Shown: one piece after another, positions 23,901 through 38,400 of the stretch | Layout of the letters: the number at the start of each line of letters is the position of its first letter | How positions within the stretch are numbered: position 1 is the first letter of the stretch | Origin: Patella vulgata | Taxonomy: Eukaryota > Mollusca > Gastropoda > Patellidae | Assembly (NCBI RefSeq): GCF_932274485.2 | Contig: NC_065881.2 | Span: 16,898,613-16,962,612, forward strand | DNA: 64,000 bases | Direction: 5' to 3' | Notes under the pieces: generated by a model | What the model saw: the letters and a program-made list of their open reading frames with translations, nothing else | Database searches by the model: none | Told to the model about the DNA's origin: nothing | Translations under genes and position numbers: made by a program

Positions 23901-26900
23901 GACTGAGCCACCTCGGCTCCTAGTTCAGAATACTATACCAGATCTATTTTCATGCCACATTCATTACATAATGATTTGAGGCAAACTAATAAGCCGAAAT
24001 AGCATTCAGATATCACATTGTAATCCAGTAGATTTCGTTGGTGTGTGTTTAAACTGTCACTGTTCTAGCTAAACACATACTCTTTGATCACTTGTTAAAA
24101 CACATTTTGAATTGAAATGTTGGTCCGTGTTAGTCTTATCTCCAGGCATCAATATTTCCGCGCACATGTGCACGGCGTGTGCACGGCGTGCGCAGGCACA
24201 TTTGCTTTAAAAAAACTATTTTTTGCCGCCCAGCACAAAGAAAAAATCGAAAAAAGCCGCTCAGTCGTATTTAAACCCCTTCGTCCTTCTCTGTACACAA
24301 ACTCGGCGCTCTGTCTGTCACGGCATAATTTATTTTTGTGTGCTAGTAGACCCTATCATCCCAAATTAGTTTAAAGAAAGAAGCATTTATACTTAGAAGA
24401 TGTGTAGGCCTAGGTCTATTCATTTTACAATTATTCTACGGTCTTTATATTTGTTTATTTGCCGTAAATAGGTCACCCAGACCAATTTACGGCACTCCAA
24501 TGTTAAAGGTTTGAATGTCGTAATTGTCCAACACGTTCCTGCAAATTTTCACAATGTTTCTTATTTTATTTCTTACCTGTGTTGACCGTGGATTTGCTAC
24601 GGCCCGAGAGTAGGACTAGGAAGACGATGAGAGCTTTCTCAGTTTCTGCTCAGTCGGGTGGTGTTAAAAAGTTTTTAGATCCCTGTATCAATGATGAAAA
24701 TTAAGTGAATTTGGTAAAATTTGAATATAAATGAAAATTTGATTTGCACTGAACCAAATACAAAAGGCAGCAGATGCTCTGAAAATACACCAAGAAGGGT
24801 TTAATTTTCATAAAAGACCACGCCCCCCTCCCAAAGCTTTTGGGGACTCGCTCCGCTCGCCAAATATATTTTTACACCACTCACCAAATCCTGGCTACAT
24901 CCCTGTGTTTCAGTATGACCCTGCAGGCACACACTTCACAGGCACACTCAACTTTTATAGAGCCCTGCTTATCTCCAGAAAGATTTCTGAAATTTATATG
25001 CATTATTTAAATTAGTGAAACAAAGAAGTCTATTGAATTTCAGCAATTTCCGTTTACTACATCTAGAGTTATGGCCCTTGTTTCACTTTATTGAACCTTG
25101 TGAACGCTGTTAACTCCAAAAGTTATCACCCAATCTTTGTGAAATTTATATGCATGATTTAAATTAGTGAAACGAAGAAGCCTATTGAATTTCCGTTTAT
25201 TATGTCTAGAGTTATGGACCTTGTTATGGATCTTATATTAAGGAGAGTGATTAGTTGTGTGTATAACTGCATGTTAGGAGGGTCATTTCTGGTTTCTTAA
25301 ATGATAAACCCCCCGTGACTTTGTAAAGGATAGCGATTATCAGTTTTAAGGAGAGGGTAAAATACCTCCCCTCGGTCGACAATCAGGTAGTAATTTAATT
25401 CCAGTCATCATTTACAAAGAAGTCTGAGAAAGTGAAAATGTTCTGGTAGGCCTCGTTTTAATCCAATTAAATCCACACAGGCAAATCATCAACTGGGATA
25501 TTTGGTATTGGTTCCTTTTGTTTATTTAACAATATAATCCCTCTTGACTTGATTGTCCCAGGGTTGAATCCCAGGTTGGACTTAGTAGGCACCATCATGA
25601 TTTTCAAGCCCGACCTGCTCTTGTCAGGAATGATACCTTCGGAGCTGACATGGAAAATGTGCCTTGTCCAAAGGATCGAACGAAAAGAAGTTTCATCTTG
25701 TGTACATATTGCTGTACTCGTAGCAAGATTTAATAACTACACACTACTAGTGGGATTTAGTAGCAAAGCCAAACAACTGTAGGTCAAAAGGTTGCAAGTA
25801 AGGCATCTGGGCCGCTTTGTAATCCCCTGAGGGGACATTTTCAGTTCTGTATCATCATCCTTTTGACCTCTAGTGGATGAAATGAGTTCAATGTCTTACT
25901 TTTCTGCACCAAACAGGCCAGTAAAGACTGGCATACACCATGTAGTGTGTTAGGAGAAAAATGTTGGCCGGACAGCAGCGTTTCTGCCTACGCTTTATCA
26001 AATCACAACTATACACTGGGTTCTGTTAAGATCGTCAGGACCTCAATTTTGTTGTTGTCCCATGCCAATGTTTAGATGCTGTTCCTTGCCAGACCCTCCA
26101 TCCTGTGCCACTGACTTGGCCAACACCTGGATCAAACCCCAGATCTTGTGGTTAGAGAGCCAGCACCTTACTCACTGAAGCATCAAGGCTCATGAAAATT
26201 TTACAGTTTTTAAAGCATTTTGCCACTGACAGTTGATCCACATAAATTTTTACATACCGGTATTATAAAGATGCAATATGAATTTTGCTAAGTATCTAAA
26301 ATCTTATTTAAATACAGATCTATATTTCGTTTCATTTTTATACGCCCACATGGAAATGTAGGAAATGTGGTCGTATATTCAGCAGACCTCGTCATGAGGC
26401 GCGAGTCATTACTCAAGCGCACGCTATACTCGCCTGAAATGTAATTTGCGAGAGTAGGGCATTACTCGCGCAAATATTTCTAGAAACTTTTCATAGAAAA
26501 ATGTACAATTCTTAAATGAAAATTTAAAACTATCGAAGACCATAGTTATTTGATTTCCTGGTTTACTTGGTTCACCATTTTTAATTCAGTATCTACGATA
26601 GAATATAAAGCAATTGGCCAGCTCTGTTTCCCGTTGTACGTGACACAGCGATAATAATACGATAAGACAATGTTACTAAGAATAGAATAAAGTAAACATA
26701 GAAGGCGTTTATTGATTGGACAATAAAGAAATTATTTCGGGCTTGCAACGTAGAATTTTTATGATTGGTTAATTTAACTGAAATCCCAAGTAGATTCTCG
26801 CGAGAAATATTACGAGATATGAAAATTTGTAGAATGTTGTAACGAATATAATGTCATTTTCTAGTCTTTATGTCTATATTTTGAATAGTGGTTTCATTTT

Positions 26901-29372
26901 AAAATAAACATTAAAAAAGCTAGAATATAGTTAGAAATGCCGAGAACTATTTGGATTGGAATAACAATAGCTATAAAGTCAGAATAAGGTGCGTTGACAT
27001 TGCCGTACGTACGAGTGCTATTTAATGACTATTATTAATATAAGTATATTTTAGCAGACAATGCCACTGTCAACATCGTGGGGCGACAGTACATTCTACG
27101 AATTTTAAACATCAAATGTATATTACAAAACACTCTTATCTTAGCTAAACAGGATAACAGAAAACTTTTGTTAGAAAGATGAATATGACCCAAAACGACA
27201 AGGGTCTTATAGCCTACATGTACATTAGACTTTACACACGACTACTATTATCAATAAGTTCACCGGTTGTCTTTGTTCCTTCGACAAAAGCCTTTCATAT
27301 TTGTTTTTTAAAGTAGGGCCTTAACTACTATTATTTTCACTTTCAGCCCCAAAAAATTGGACAAAATATTCTTTTATTATTCTTTATTAAATTAATCTAG
27401 GCACTCGCATAAATAGGTTTTCCTTTTGGAATTAGAATGAATAAAAGTTCAAGTATTGAATTAATATTAATATTATTATAAATAACAAGAAGGCTCACTT
27501 CTAGTGAAGAACATTAGAAAATAAAGTCTTAGATATAAGGAATGGAAGTTAATCAATGGAGTCTAGGACTAGCTGCCATTTGTCAGAGTTCTTGGTCTCT
27601 ATTGTAATTTTACTCCCCTGGGGAAATTTTGCGGGAGTAAGTCGGTTACTCGCCAAACTCACACAGAGTCTTTTTTGCGTGAGTAATGGAGTACTCACGC
27701 AGTGATTCTTCGTGGCAAGCACTGTATTGCCGTCGCCCCCGTCCGTCCGTCGTCCACAATTTCAATAACTTCCGTTAATTTCTTCTAGAGTTATGGCCCT
27801 TGTTTCACTTTGTTGCACCTTGTGAACGCTCTAAGTTATCAACAGATCTGTATGAAATTTATATGCATCATTTAAATTAGTAAAACAAAAAAGCCTTTTG
27901 AATTTCAGCAATTTCCGCTTATTACATCTAGAGTTATGGCCCTTGTTTCACTTTGTTGAATCTTGTGAACGCTATAATGACAACAGTTATCTTCCGATCT
28001 GTTTGAAATTGATATGCATCATTTAAATTAGTGAAACGAACAAGCCTATTGAATTTCAGCAGTTTCCGTTAATTACGCCGTGAGTTATGGCCCTTGTTTC
28101 ACTTTGTTGTACCTTGTGAATGCTCTAACGACAAAAGTTATTATCCGATCTGTATGAAATTTATATGCATCATTTAGATTAGTAAAACAAAGAAGCTTAT
28201 TGAATTTCAGCAATTTCTGTTAATTACATCTAGAGTTATGGCCCTTGTTTCACTTTGTTGAATCTTGTGAATGCTCTAATGAAAACAGTTATCATCCAAT
28301 CTGTTTGAAATTGATATGCATCATTTAAATTAGTGCAACAAAGATGCCTATTGAATGTCAGCAATTTATGTCAATTACTTCTAGAGTTATGGCCCTTGTT
28401 TTACTTTGTTGAACCTTGTGAACGTTCGAACGACAAAAGTTATCATCCGATCTGTATGAAATTGATATGCATTATTTGAATTAGTAAAACGAAAAAGCCT
28501 GTCGATTTTCAACAATTTCTGTAGATTACTTCCAGAGTTACAGCCCTTGTTTTAGTTTTTAGAACCTTGTGAACCCTCAAACGACGAATATTATAATGTC
28601 ATCTGTATGAAATTGTCTATTAAATGCCCCCTAATTACCTACAAAAGAATAAATATACGACAACTCTTGTCGACCGGTCGGACGATTTAGCAGCTGTGGC
28701 GTATGTTTTGTTACCCGGCCTACACTACATGAAGATCTGACCAGTTGTACTGGGAGATCGCGTCTGGGATCATACGTTCGTTTTTTTACCCTATGACGTC
28801 GGACATTGATTGATCAATCAGCATTGACGTGTCTAGGGTTTTACCCAGAGTTCCATGCAGAGTACGCCAAGAAGTCGCCGTAACATTTAATTCCTCACAT
28901 CAACTAGAACGCCTGTTATATAACAACTCTTCCAGATCCTAGTGTTGTAAAGACGAGTAAAACAAAATTTTGAACTCTAAAAAACGAAACGAAATAGGAT
29001 ATGTGTTTTAATCAGATTGAAAATTTACCAAAATCATTCTTACAATTTTAAAAATGACAATGGATCAGGCTACAGTATTGCCGTCTTTATTGTAGAACAA
29101 TGTGTGTGATCATATTCTGAAATATATGCATATCGAAACACAATTTAACATGTACATGGAGGGCGCCATTTTTATATGCCCACATTTTCATGTTGGTTTC
29201 GAATCCCCGGTTGTACGTGACAAGGAGTAGGGTCACCTGTCCAACCTCGTGGGTTTTCTCCGGGTCCTCCCACAGCTAAAGATCCCTACGCGCAAGCGAA
29301 TTATGGAAATAAAATTGAACCATATGTTAGTCCCGAAATGACCTAGTTTGTGTCGAGTGAACGTTAAACCCC

Positions 29373-29413
<41 letters not shown>

Positions 29414-32400
29414 GTTGGTGAACGTATATTGGTCCATCTCCCAAAGATCTTGGTTGCTTTAGAAATTGGTATGTATCGGACCATAACTTCATGCACCAAA
29501 ACTGCCAGATAAAATGGCCGCCCCTTGTACACAAATGTAAAAATATAGTATAACAAAGTTGTGAACCCTCTAATGATCACGATTTTCCTCTGATTTTAAT
29601 GAAACTTGAAATTTGTGTTTTATAACCCATTAATGTTTCTAGTGGGTTACTCACAGTTCTGTGTACCTCACGCCAAAAACTCCCTGTAACAGACCGTTTC
29701 ATTGGCTAATCCGTCACATCATCCAGGACGTTATATGTAACAACTCTTCCAGGTCCTAGTGTAGTAAAGACAAAACGAAATTTTGAACTATAAAACATGA
29801 CACGAAATAGGATCTGTGTTTTAATCAGATTGCATTCCACCATAATGAAGGCTGAATTTGAATTTCGTGAAAATGGGAACAAAACTGCCCGACAACTGGC
29901 GACAAGATGGCCGTTCTTTGTATGCAAATTGTGTAAAAGTATGTAATACGAAGGTTGTGGACCCTCTAGTCGCAATTTTTATCCGATTTAAAATATATCT
30001 TTATAATATCCCAAAGATCTTGGTCCCTTTGGATATTTTCACATTTCAGACGATAACATTCTGGATTATGGCCCCGGATTGTACGGAAAATCACCTTTTT
30101 TTGTTTAGCTTGTTCTCTATCCATCTCTTGCAAAATGTGGGCGTATCATGCCTGGCAACCGCTGGTATTATCAGAGACCGTCGTATACCAAGGACTGGTA
30201 AAGTCACCTGGAATTGCTCATTTCCTGTCAATTATGTGAAATATATATTAAATAATTAGTTGAATTTGTCAAATGTTCCAGTTTATTATACCATAACTTT
30301 ATTTCTATCTCCTGCCTTTCAAAGAAAGATGACAGATTCGAATGGCAAATATTTAAATGGATTAGAAGAAATCCTGCGAGATTTTAAAATTTAACTATAA
30401 AATGAATAATTGAGATTTAGTCTCGTTTGTCCAGAACCATTGCTACTGTAGTAAGCAATCAATGCTACATCATCCAACAGAATAAAGTAATTTAAATTAA
30501 ATTTTCAATATGTTCATTTTTCATTATTTATTTTTGAACTGTTCAGCAAGAACAGTCAGCTCTGTAACTAAATCTTACATAATGCGTTTAATAAAAGATC
30601 AAATGACTTCAATCATTTAAAAGAATCAAAATGAAAGAAACCATAGTTTTAATCTTCGATCCAGTTGATTAATAGTTAAAATACTCCAAATGAAATCATT
30701 CATTGCTGCTACTAAAAGAATGGTCCAAGGTTAAATTGTTAAGAAAGCCTTTGTGTTGTTACTAGTATTTCATTGTTATACCCACAAAGATCAAATTCAA
30801 ACTGTTGGGTAAAATAGACCTACAATGATGCCTACATGTATTCATTTCACTTAAACCATACCTTGGTTTCATATAGTAAAAATAACAATGTGCACTGCTT
30901 TGCTATATCCTATGGGTTCAACTAAATTCCACATAATTCCCAAAGTTTTAATATCAGATTATTTAGATTTAATTCCGGTTGTAGTCAGTTGTAGAAATTA
31001 TTCGTTTGATTTGTAGATATAACTTTTAATATTAATTAGTAAAATCACAGATTGTCATTTCCAATTTTTAAACTATTTTCCATTTCTTAATGCATGCTAA
31101 AATGATTAATTAACATGCTATTAAAAAACAAATCTAAATGAAATTTTCAATGAAACCCCAGTGAGCAATTTGGTCAAATTTTATTGAAATGTCAAGTGAG
31201 ATTTAAATGAAATTTCAATAAAATTGCTACCAAATTTCTCAGTTTCTGTGAAATTTCAATGTGTATATTCACTAGGGAATGATAGATAATCTCTTGGCTT
31301 AGATTCAATCATAATTAAAAGATAACCATTATAAAAAGTCTCTGGTATATTTTTATCATCTGCCGAGATGATGAATGTTGTGAAATATTCAATTCATCAT
31401 TTATTTGCAGAATGGAATTTAACTATTATGGACTATTTATATGCCTTTTAGAGATTATAACTTTTGAAATATTATAGTATGTGAGGGATCCAAATTGGCT
31501 TATAAAATTGACCTATTACAAACCCAATGTTAAAAATGTGGAGATAGAAACAAATTTAACTTAGCAAATTTCACTGTCTTATTTCATTTCACTGCCTTAT
31601 TTCATTTCACATTAAAATGAACCAATATCTTTCGCACAAGAACAAATATTAGAAATATGGAGAGAGAGGCAAAAATTTCCCTTTATTTAGCAGCAAACTA
31701 CATGAATGCATGTCTTCACCCGCCCACCTTATAGCAAACTACATGTACACGAATGCCTGTCTGCTACAGTCCAGTTGATGCAGAAAAAAAGATGATAAAT
31801 CTCATTTTCATGCAAAATCAAGAAATTAAAAAATGTGTTGAGAGAGGAAACAGGATAATGACATTGATGGTTTAACAAGTTTGTGTTAATTTGTGATGAG
31901 ACATTAAGTGACATTAGATATGTTCAAACATACAAAGCTTCTTGTCTAGTCTACTTTTCACAAGTAATTAATGTTAACAAGAGTTAACAAGAGACTTAAG
32001 GAAATATTATACCTTCTTCAAAAACCTTCTACAAGGTTATAATCAAAATATTCAACAAAAACAAGTATCACAGCTTGTATGATAGGTGACTCAGCTTGTG
32101 AGCTAAGTACCTGCATCAATGTCTTTGTATTGTCTTAATTGTTTTATTGTTTTAGATAAGAGTTTTTAATGTGGTTAATTAATGTAAAGGGGTCTGGGCT
32201 AATTACAAGTAAAGCTGGATTGATTAAGTTATAGAAGGGTTAAAGCCAGGTGTCATATGGACTAATAGGAAAAGAGATCAGTGTCGTTAATCTTGTTGTG
32301 ACATGGATTAAGTGAAAGCTTTCCCATGGAATGATATCAGGAATTATAAAACTTGAAGATTTATTACAACTTGGGATATCGGAGTGTTAACATTAAATTT

Positions 32401-35400
32401 TAAACTGTGAATAATAATGTCTTGTTGAGAGTGAAACAGGTTATTTTGTATCTTTACATTAACAGTGGATTTATTTATTTTGGAATAATTATCTCATCAT
32501 GTTTTGTTCATTTGGAGGTAAGTTATATAAAAATTCAACATAGCAATTCCATGAACACTGGTAGGGTAGGAAACTTGTAAACTTGCTGATTAGATAGTTA
32601 TTTTGTCTACAACTATCAACTTAAAAGCATGAAAACCCTGAAAATTTAGTGCTGCATATTATGACTAAAAATCCAGATATGTATTGTGATGTATATTGCA
32701 AGAGAACCACTGTATTGTTGCATCCACTCAGCAGTATCGCAAACAGTAAGAAGCTTTTGACATTTGAAAGAACTTAGAGGTTTATTGTTGAGTTTAAAGA
32801 TGTGTCTGATTTAATATTTACTGATTTGAATAATTATGAAGTTATAGAAAAATTCAGTTTACATTTCTTGTGGAAACAGTAACCATTTCTTGACTGAATT
32901 GGATAAAATTGCAGATATCATAAAGATATTTGATGAATATATGATGGAGTTATTGCCCTTGCTTAGAATTTTCTATTTACAATTTTGTAGTCAAGAAATT
33001 GGGATGTTGTTTTTGGATCATTCCGTGTCAAATCACCCAAACAACGTACCCTTTTGATTTAGCTGAAATTTGTTAATATGCTTATTGGGGCAGAAAAAAC
33101 TGATATTCCAAATTTTAGCTTCGACCAACTAACGGTTCATAAGATAAAGCGGTTTCAATTTTGCGTACTTTGGCCAAAATCGTTGTGACCATTACTCAGT
33201 AACCAATTGGTCAAAATTGCTGAAATTAGTATATCTGGAATTAACATTCCACAAGGATTCCAAAAATGCTCTTATTTTTAAATGGGTGACCTGTTTTCTT
33301 TGAATTTAATCTTGTGGAACGTGTGACCCTGAACTTTCATGAAAAAATTAGCCCAACATGTAGAAATCCCTTGAATCTCTGATCAGTCAAAACAAAATTT
33401 CTTTACCCTTGTATTCACAAAGATATGATGAACTGAAATTCCATCTACGCTGTTTCTTTTTATTGTTGGCAGGCGGACGTTCTGATAACACTATTGTATG
33501 TTTATTATTTAGCGTTTGTATTTTGATGTTTCAATTAAAATTTTGAATACATATTGACGTAGATTAAACCGTGACAAATTTTTCAGAAAAATGCAAATCC
33601 CAAACGTGGATCGACATAAACATTTCAGCCACTTTCCCTATTGCCTGGAAGGTACAAATTGCATAAATTTTACTTGGTGTAGGCTACCAAATAAATTATA
33701 GGTGGCGTTGTGTATTATGGTACAAATCAGGCCTTGAAATGTTGAAAAAAGGTGGGTTTTTTTTGTGCTTGCTGCACAAAAAACCTTTCAAACACATCAC
33801 ACATTATCCATTAGTATCATAAGGTGTGCGTTGTATCGTAAGATCTTTCATTGAGTCAACTGGCATGGTTTCGATTCGCCGGTTGTATGTGACAAGGAGT
33901 AGGGTTGCCTGTTTCGTTTTATAGTTCAAAATTTCGTTTTACTTGTCTTTACTACACTTGAATCTGGAAGCGTTTTTATTTAACTCGTGTTCTGCTTGAA
34001 ATGAGCGGAACTGTGGGTAATCCACTAGTAACATCAATGCTGATTGGTTAATCAAATGTCTGACGTCTTTGGGTCATAATTCGGTCTTTTGACCCCCTGA
34101 CGTGACCTATGGCTATAACTTGTCAGATCTTCATGTAGTGTAGGCCATCGAAAGTATAAAAAGATCTGTATTTTAATCAGATTGCTGTCCATCCTTGTGT
34201 GTTTTCTCTGAGTCATCCGGTTTCTGTCTACCGCACAAGCCAATTATTAAAATAAAATTGAACCATATGTTAGTCCCGAAATGACCTAGTTTGTGTTGAG
34301 TGGACATTAAACCCCATTTCTTTATCTCTTATTTCTTTGACATCGGAAGGCCTAAAAAAAATTCTTGTAAGTCCGCAAATCAATTTTGGCTCAGCGACTC
34401 AAAGATTAATGCAATTCTCTAACCTAATTCAAATACATGTGAATTCCACCAAGTATCAAATATGTACCAAATAGAATGACCTGTGAAACTTCAGATTCTA
34501 AAATATCAGTAATAACACTAGTGCATTACACTATATTTACCTCTTGTGGAGGACAGGTAATTCCCTCCTGGATTCCTTTTTCACATCCTGTCTATATTTA
34601 CACCAAAAATATTATTTGTGAGATACATGTACTCGCCGACCTGCTTATTTCATTTGATCAAATTGTCTTCAATTTACACCAGACGTGTGAATTCCAGCCA
34701 CAACGACATTTCCGTGGGTGCCATGCAGCACTTTGTGGTTAAGGTAGAATTAGGTCACATGTAGGTTGTATGAAATTATAAAATTGGCTGCAATTTGACT
34801 TACAACTTTGTGAGTAACAGTACCATATGACAGAGCAATGAGTAAATATTGCAAATGGTGGCTTTTTCAGGTATTTCCATGGTTAATTCTTGGATTTGGA
34901 GAGGAATAATTAAATATATGTGACTTGATTCACACACAGTCGGTCCATTCTCAAACACTTTTCTTCTTAGGAAAAATACAGAAAACTTCTTTTTTTTTCC
35001 ACTGTGCTCAAATGTAGTTAGTGATCCAAATTTTCTTTTTAATGTGCACAATTTTAATCGTATCAAGTTGGTCTGCAGACAGCGATTTATACTAGAAATT
35101 TTTCCTATCACTTTGAATGCACAAAAGATTGATGTCCTTTTCAAACAGGGGAGCCACAGTGGCTTAGGGAGTAAGACGTTGGCTTGCCAACCCGGAGGTT
35201 CCGTGTTCGATCCCAGTGTTGGCCAAGAACATTCATCTGGATTTTCCGTCATAGTACCCCCTTGTCAGTGGTGTAGGACAGAGAAACAAGGGATGGTACT
35301 AAAAACAGAGCCCCCATTTACACATTGCCTTGCATTTAGAATTCAAAAATATGAATAGGTTGTAGCGCTGCTGTCCGGGCAAAATTTCCTCATAGCACAC

Positions 35401-38400
35401 TGCATCGCATTGGCCCTGTTGGAGCAAGAGTAGGATACTAAACCCCATTTCATTTCCTTTTGAAACATGACCGTTATAGAAACGATTATGGAATTGCATG
35501 TCTGTCAAGTTTGACACCATTGGCATTGCAGCTCATATTTTGATCCAATGTACAAGATTATGCTAAATATAATTGCTACAATTTATAAAAATACTACTTG
35601 TGTAGTCATAAATCCAAATTTGAAGAGACACTGATGAATATCCATTTTGAACATGTGAGATCTCTATTGACATGTGCACAGGTTTGCAACATCATTAATT
35701 AAGGCTATGATTAATATACTCTTCAAAAAAAGTAGCGGATATTAAAATGCAAATACCTATGCAGGTTGTGATATGATAGTCATGGACACTTGACATGCTT
35801 TGAGAGTATATTCACAGATGAAGAACTTATCACCCCACAGAACCACTGAGCTGCACATGCGACATGCAATAGTGCCATACACATGTGAGGGGTTCATTGT
35901 CAAATTTGTAACTTCAAGGTAGGGTTGATGAAAACTGTCGCGTGCTAGTTTATCCTATCCATGTTTGCTTTCCTATCGGTCCTTGCATAAAAATTTACTG
36001 TTTAGTGTGTTACATTTTAACATTGGGTTCTTTCAACACAGTGAGCAGTATCCAACATGCTTAATTTGTCACAGTCTGTGATCAGCAGACTGTGGAACCG
36101 GCACCAACAAACACGCGATGTTGATGATAGACCTCGTTCATGTCGTCCTAGAGCCACTACACAAGCCCAGGATCGATACATTCGTACACAGGTCCTGCGA
36201 AATCGAGGACAAATGGCCAATCAGCTTTCTGTTGTGCCTCCATTAACTCGCCAGCACATGGCAAACAGACGTCTGGTGAAGGCAGTGTAGTAATTGGGGT
36301 AATTGTCGATGGACGTGTGTAATGTTCTCAGATGAGTCCAGATTTACTCTGGATTTCACAGATAGGCGTGCCCGCATTTGGAGGCGTGTAATTGAACGTC
36401 ATGCTAACATTAACGTCAGACAGCATGACAGATTCGGGCGTGGGTCTGTTATGGTGTGGGGAGGAATCACCATTTCTGGCAGAACGGACTTGCATTTCAA
36501 GGAAGGGTTACTGGTGTGTACTACCATGACCACATCCTGGCACCGATGGTTCTTCCCTTTGATAATGCCCGTGCCAACAGCTCTCGTGTCATGAATGACT
36601 ACCTCCAGAGTCACCATATTGTCCGTATGCCTTAGCCAGCCATGAGTCCTGACCTTTCCCCCATAGAGCATTTCTGGGACATGATAGGGAGACGTGTTTG
36701 TCAACGTCAACAGACATTTATCCTATCCATGTTTGCTTTCCTATCGGTTCTTGCATAAGATTTACTGTTTAGCGTATCTTTGCTTTAGTGTGTTACGTTT
36801 AATTTAATCGGGAGACATGTTCGTCGACGTCAACACACAACACTGCAAGAATTGGCCGTGGCACTGCAAGAGGAGTGGGTCAGATTGCCCCAAATCGTGA
36901 TAGGACAGTTGATTAGGAGTATGCCACCACAAATTCCTGAATGTCTGAGGATTGGTGGAGCAAAAAACGCATTATTATTAAGACAAAAATCTTTTGACAG
37001 TGTATCTCTTTGCGAGTGAAATTGGGTCGTCAGATAAGCCGCCCATATGTTCATGTGTAGGCAATTGGCCTGTTATTAAAATACACTGGTTACCTCTAAT
37101 AAAAACAGCAGTGCATTTCCGCAGGTTTGTATTGTTTCTGAATATCCCCTACTTTTTTTGATGAGTATATCTTGACATATTTAACAAATTAATAACAGAC
37201 AGATTAATACTAATAGTTAATAATTAAAATCGGGTATAACCATCGGGTACCTGGGGGTACAATGCATAAATGTCGTGGGGTAGAATATGTGATGTCAATT
37301 CAATACTTATATTGCAATACTAGTCTATGAATGTATTGGTAACAGCATTGGTCTTTTACGGGGAACAATGATTATCAAAGTAATGTAATACTTTTAGAAC
37401 CACGTCATGTTATTTTTTGTTAATATATCTTTATTCGATTTTGACAACTTGATTGAAATATAGGTTTATCTCCCAAAGATCTGTTCCTTCCGATATTTGA
37501 TATTTGTATTTGATATTTGCACATAGTTCTTAATTCTGTCACTAAAACTAAACATTAAATAAAGTTAAGAAAGATCAGAGTATTCATATGCTTATGTTTT
37601 AACTGATAAAATGTCCCCAGCCTTGAAACAAACTGGCGGATTCACAAACTGTTAATGCCTGCAGATCCAGCATTAGTATAGCCTTATGAATATATCATAT
37701 AGGCGTATTCCGATTTTCAAATTCTATGGTGGCTGAATTTGATGTGTGGTCACTAGATACAAAAGTATTGTAAACTGAACATAGCAGGCCATGGTTACGT
37801 GCGATTGCAACCAATTTTCGGGTTACTCAAAAGCTCCTATTCCTAGCTGCAATGAAAAGGCTTTTAATTCAGTTTTTCGCTTCTTGTGTAAGGTGTGAAA
37901 TATTGACATAACTGGGTAATTATGTGTTCTTTAAATGGCATTTAGTAACTAGATAGAGTAACAACAAAACACATACTTATGGAAAACAGCTATTAGTGTA
38001 TTTAAGGCGACGTTTCATAGAGTATTCTCTCAACGTTATCAAGCTAATTATGGTGGCAATGACAAAGAAATTATTCAGATACACTGCAAGCAGATCACAG
38101 AATGGTGGGATTTATGATTTGAAAGTAAATTGATACAGATTCAATTAAATTTACAATTACCGGCATGTCCCACTCAATAACATTGCCTACACTGTAATGT
38201 ATGTGTAAATTTGTGACTAGCATTGCCTCAGCACCATATATGGGGTATGTCCATTCAGAGCAGATTTCATTTCATACTAGCAAATACCAACTTATTAGTA
38301 AGAATAAGCAATTTGATTGGTGGAGACTTTGGAGGCTCAATCAGACTCATTTGTTAGGGATTTGATTTATTATTGATCCTGGTCATTGATGGTGTTCGAA

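Larger units (their letters stand above)
29168..30166 (+). mobile_element. HINE-B element with nested SINE-B and MITE-1
   Basis: Starts TTTTTATATGCCCACATTTTC and ends GCAAAATGTGGGCGTATC plus TGCCTGGCAACCGCTGG. The core differs from the others: TTATCCGATTT, CCCAAAGATCTTGGT, ATTATGGCCCC. It holds a SINE (29198-29410) and a MITE (29630-29835), so it predates both. Confidence 0.7.

Noticed and set aside
24117-24374. 85-codon ORF over the CpG-rich patch
   Set aside because: No domain, no flanking splice sites of the right phase, high Cys/His by composition only.
35147-35230. tRNA gene with A and B boxes
   Set aside because: The head belongs to a SINE with target duplications and no proper cloverleaf; the same head recurs elsewhere.
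34800-35252. 150-codon minus-strand ORF
   Set aside because: It overlaps the antisense of a full SINE-A and unrelated flank; no recognisable domain.
36057-36594. Host genes encoding DNA-binding proteins
   Set aside because: They lie between the inverted ends of a Tc1/mariner element and match its transposase.
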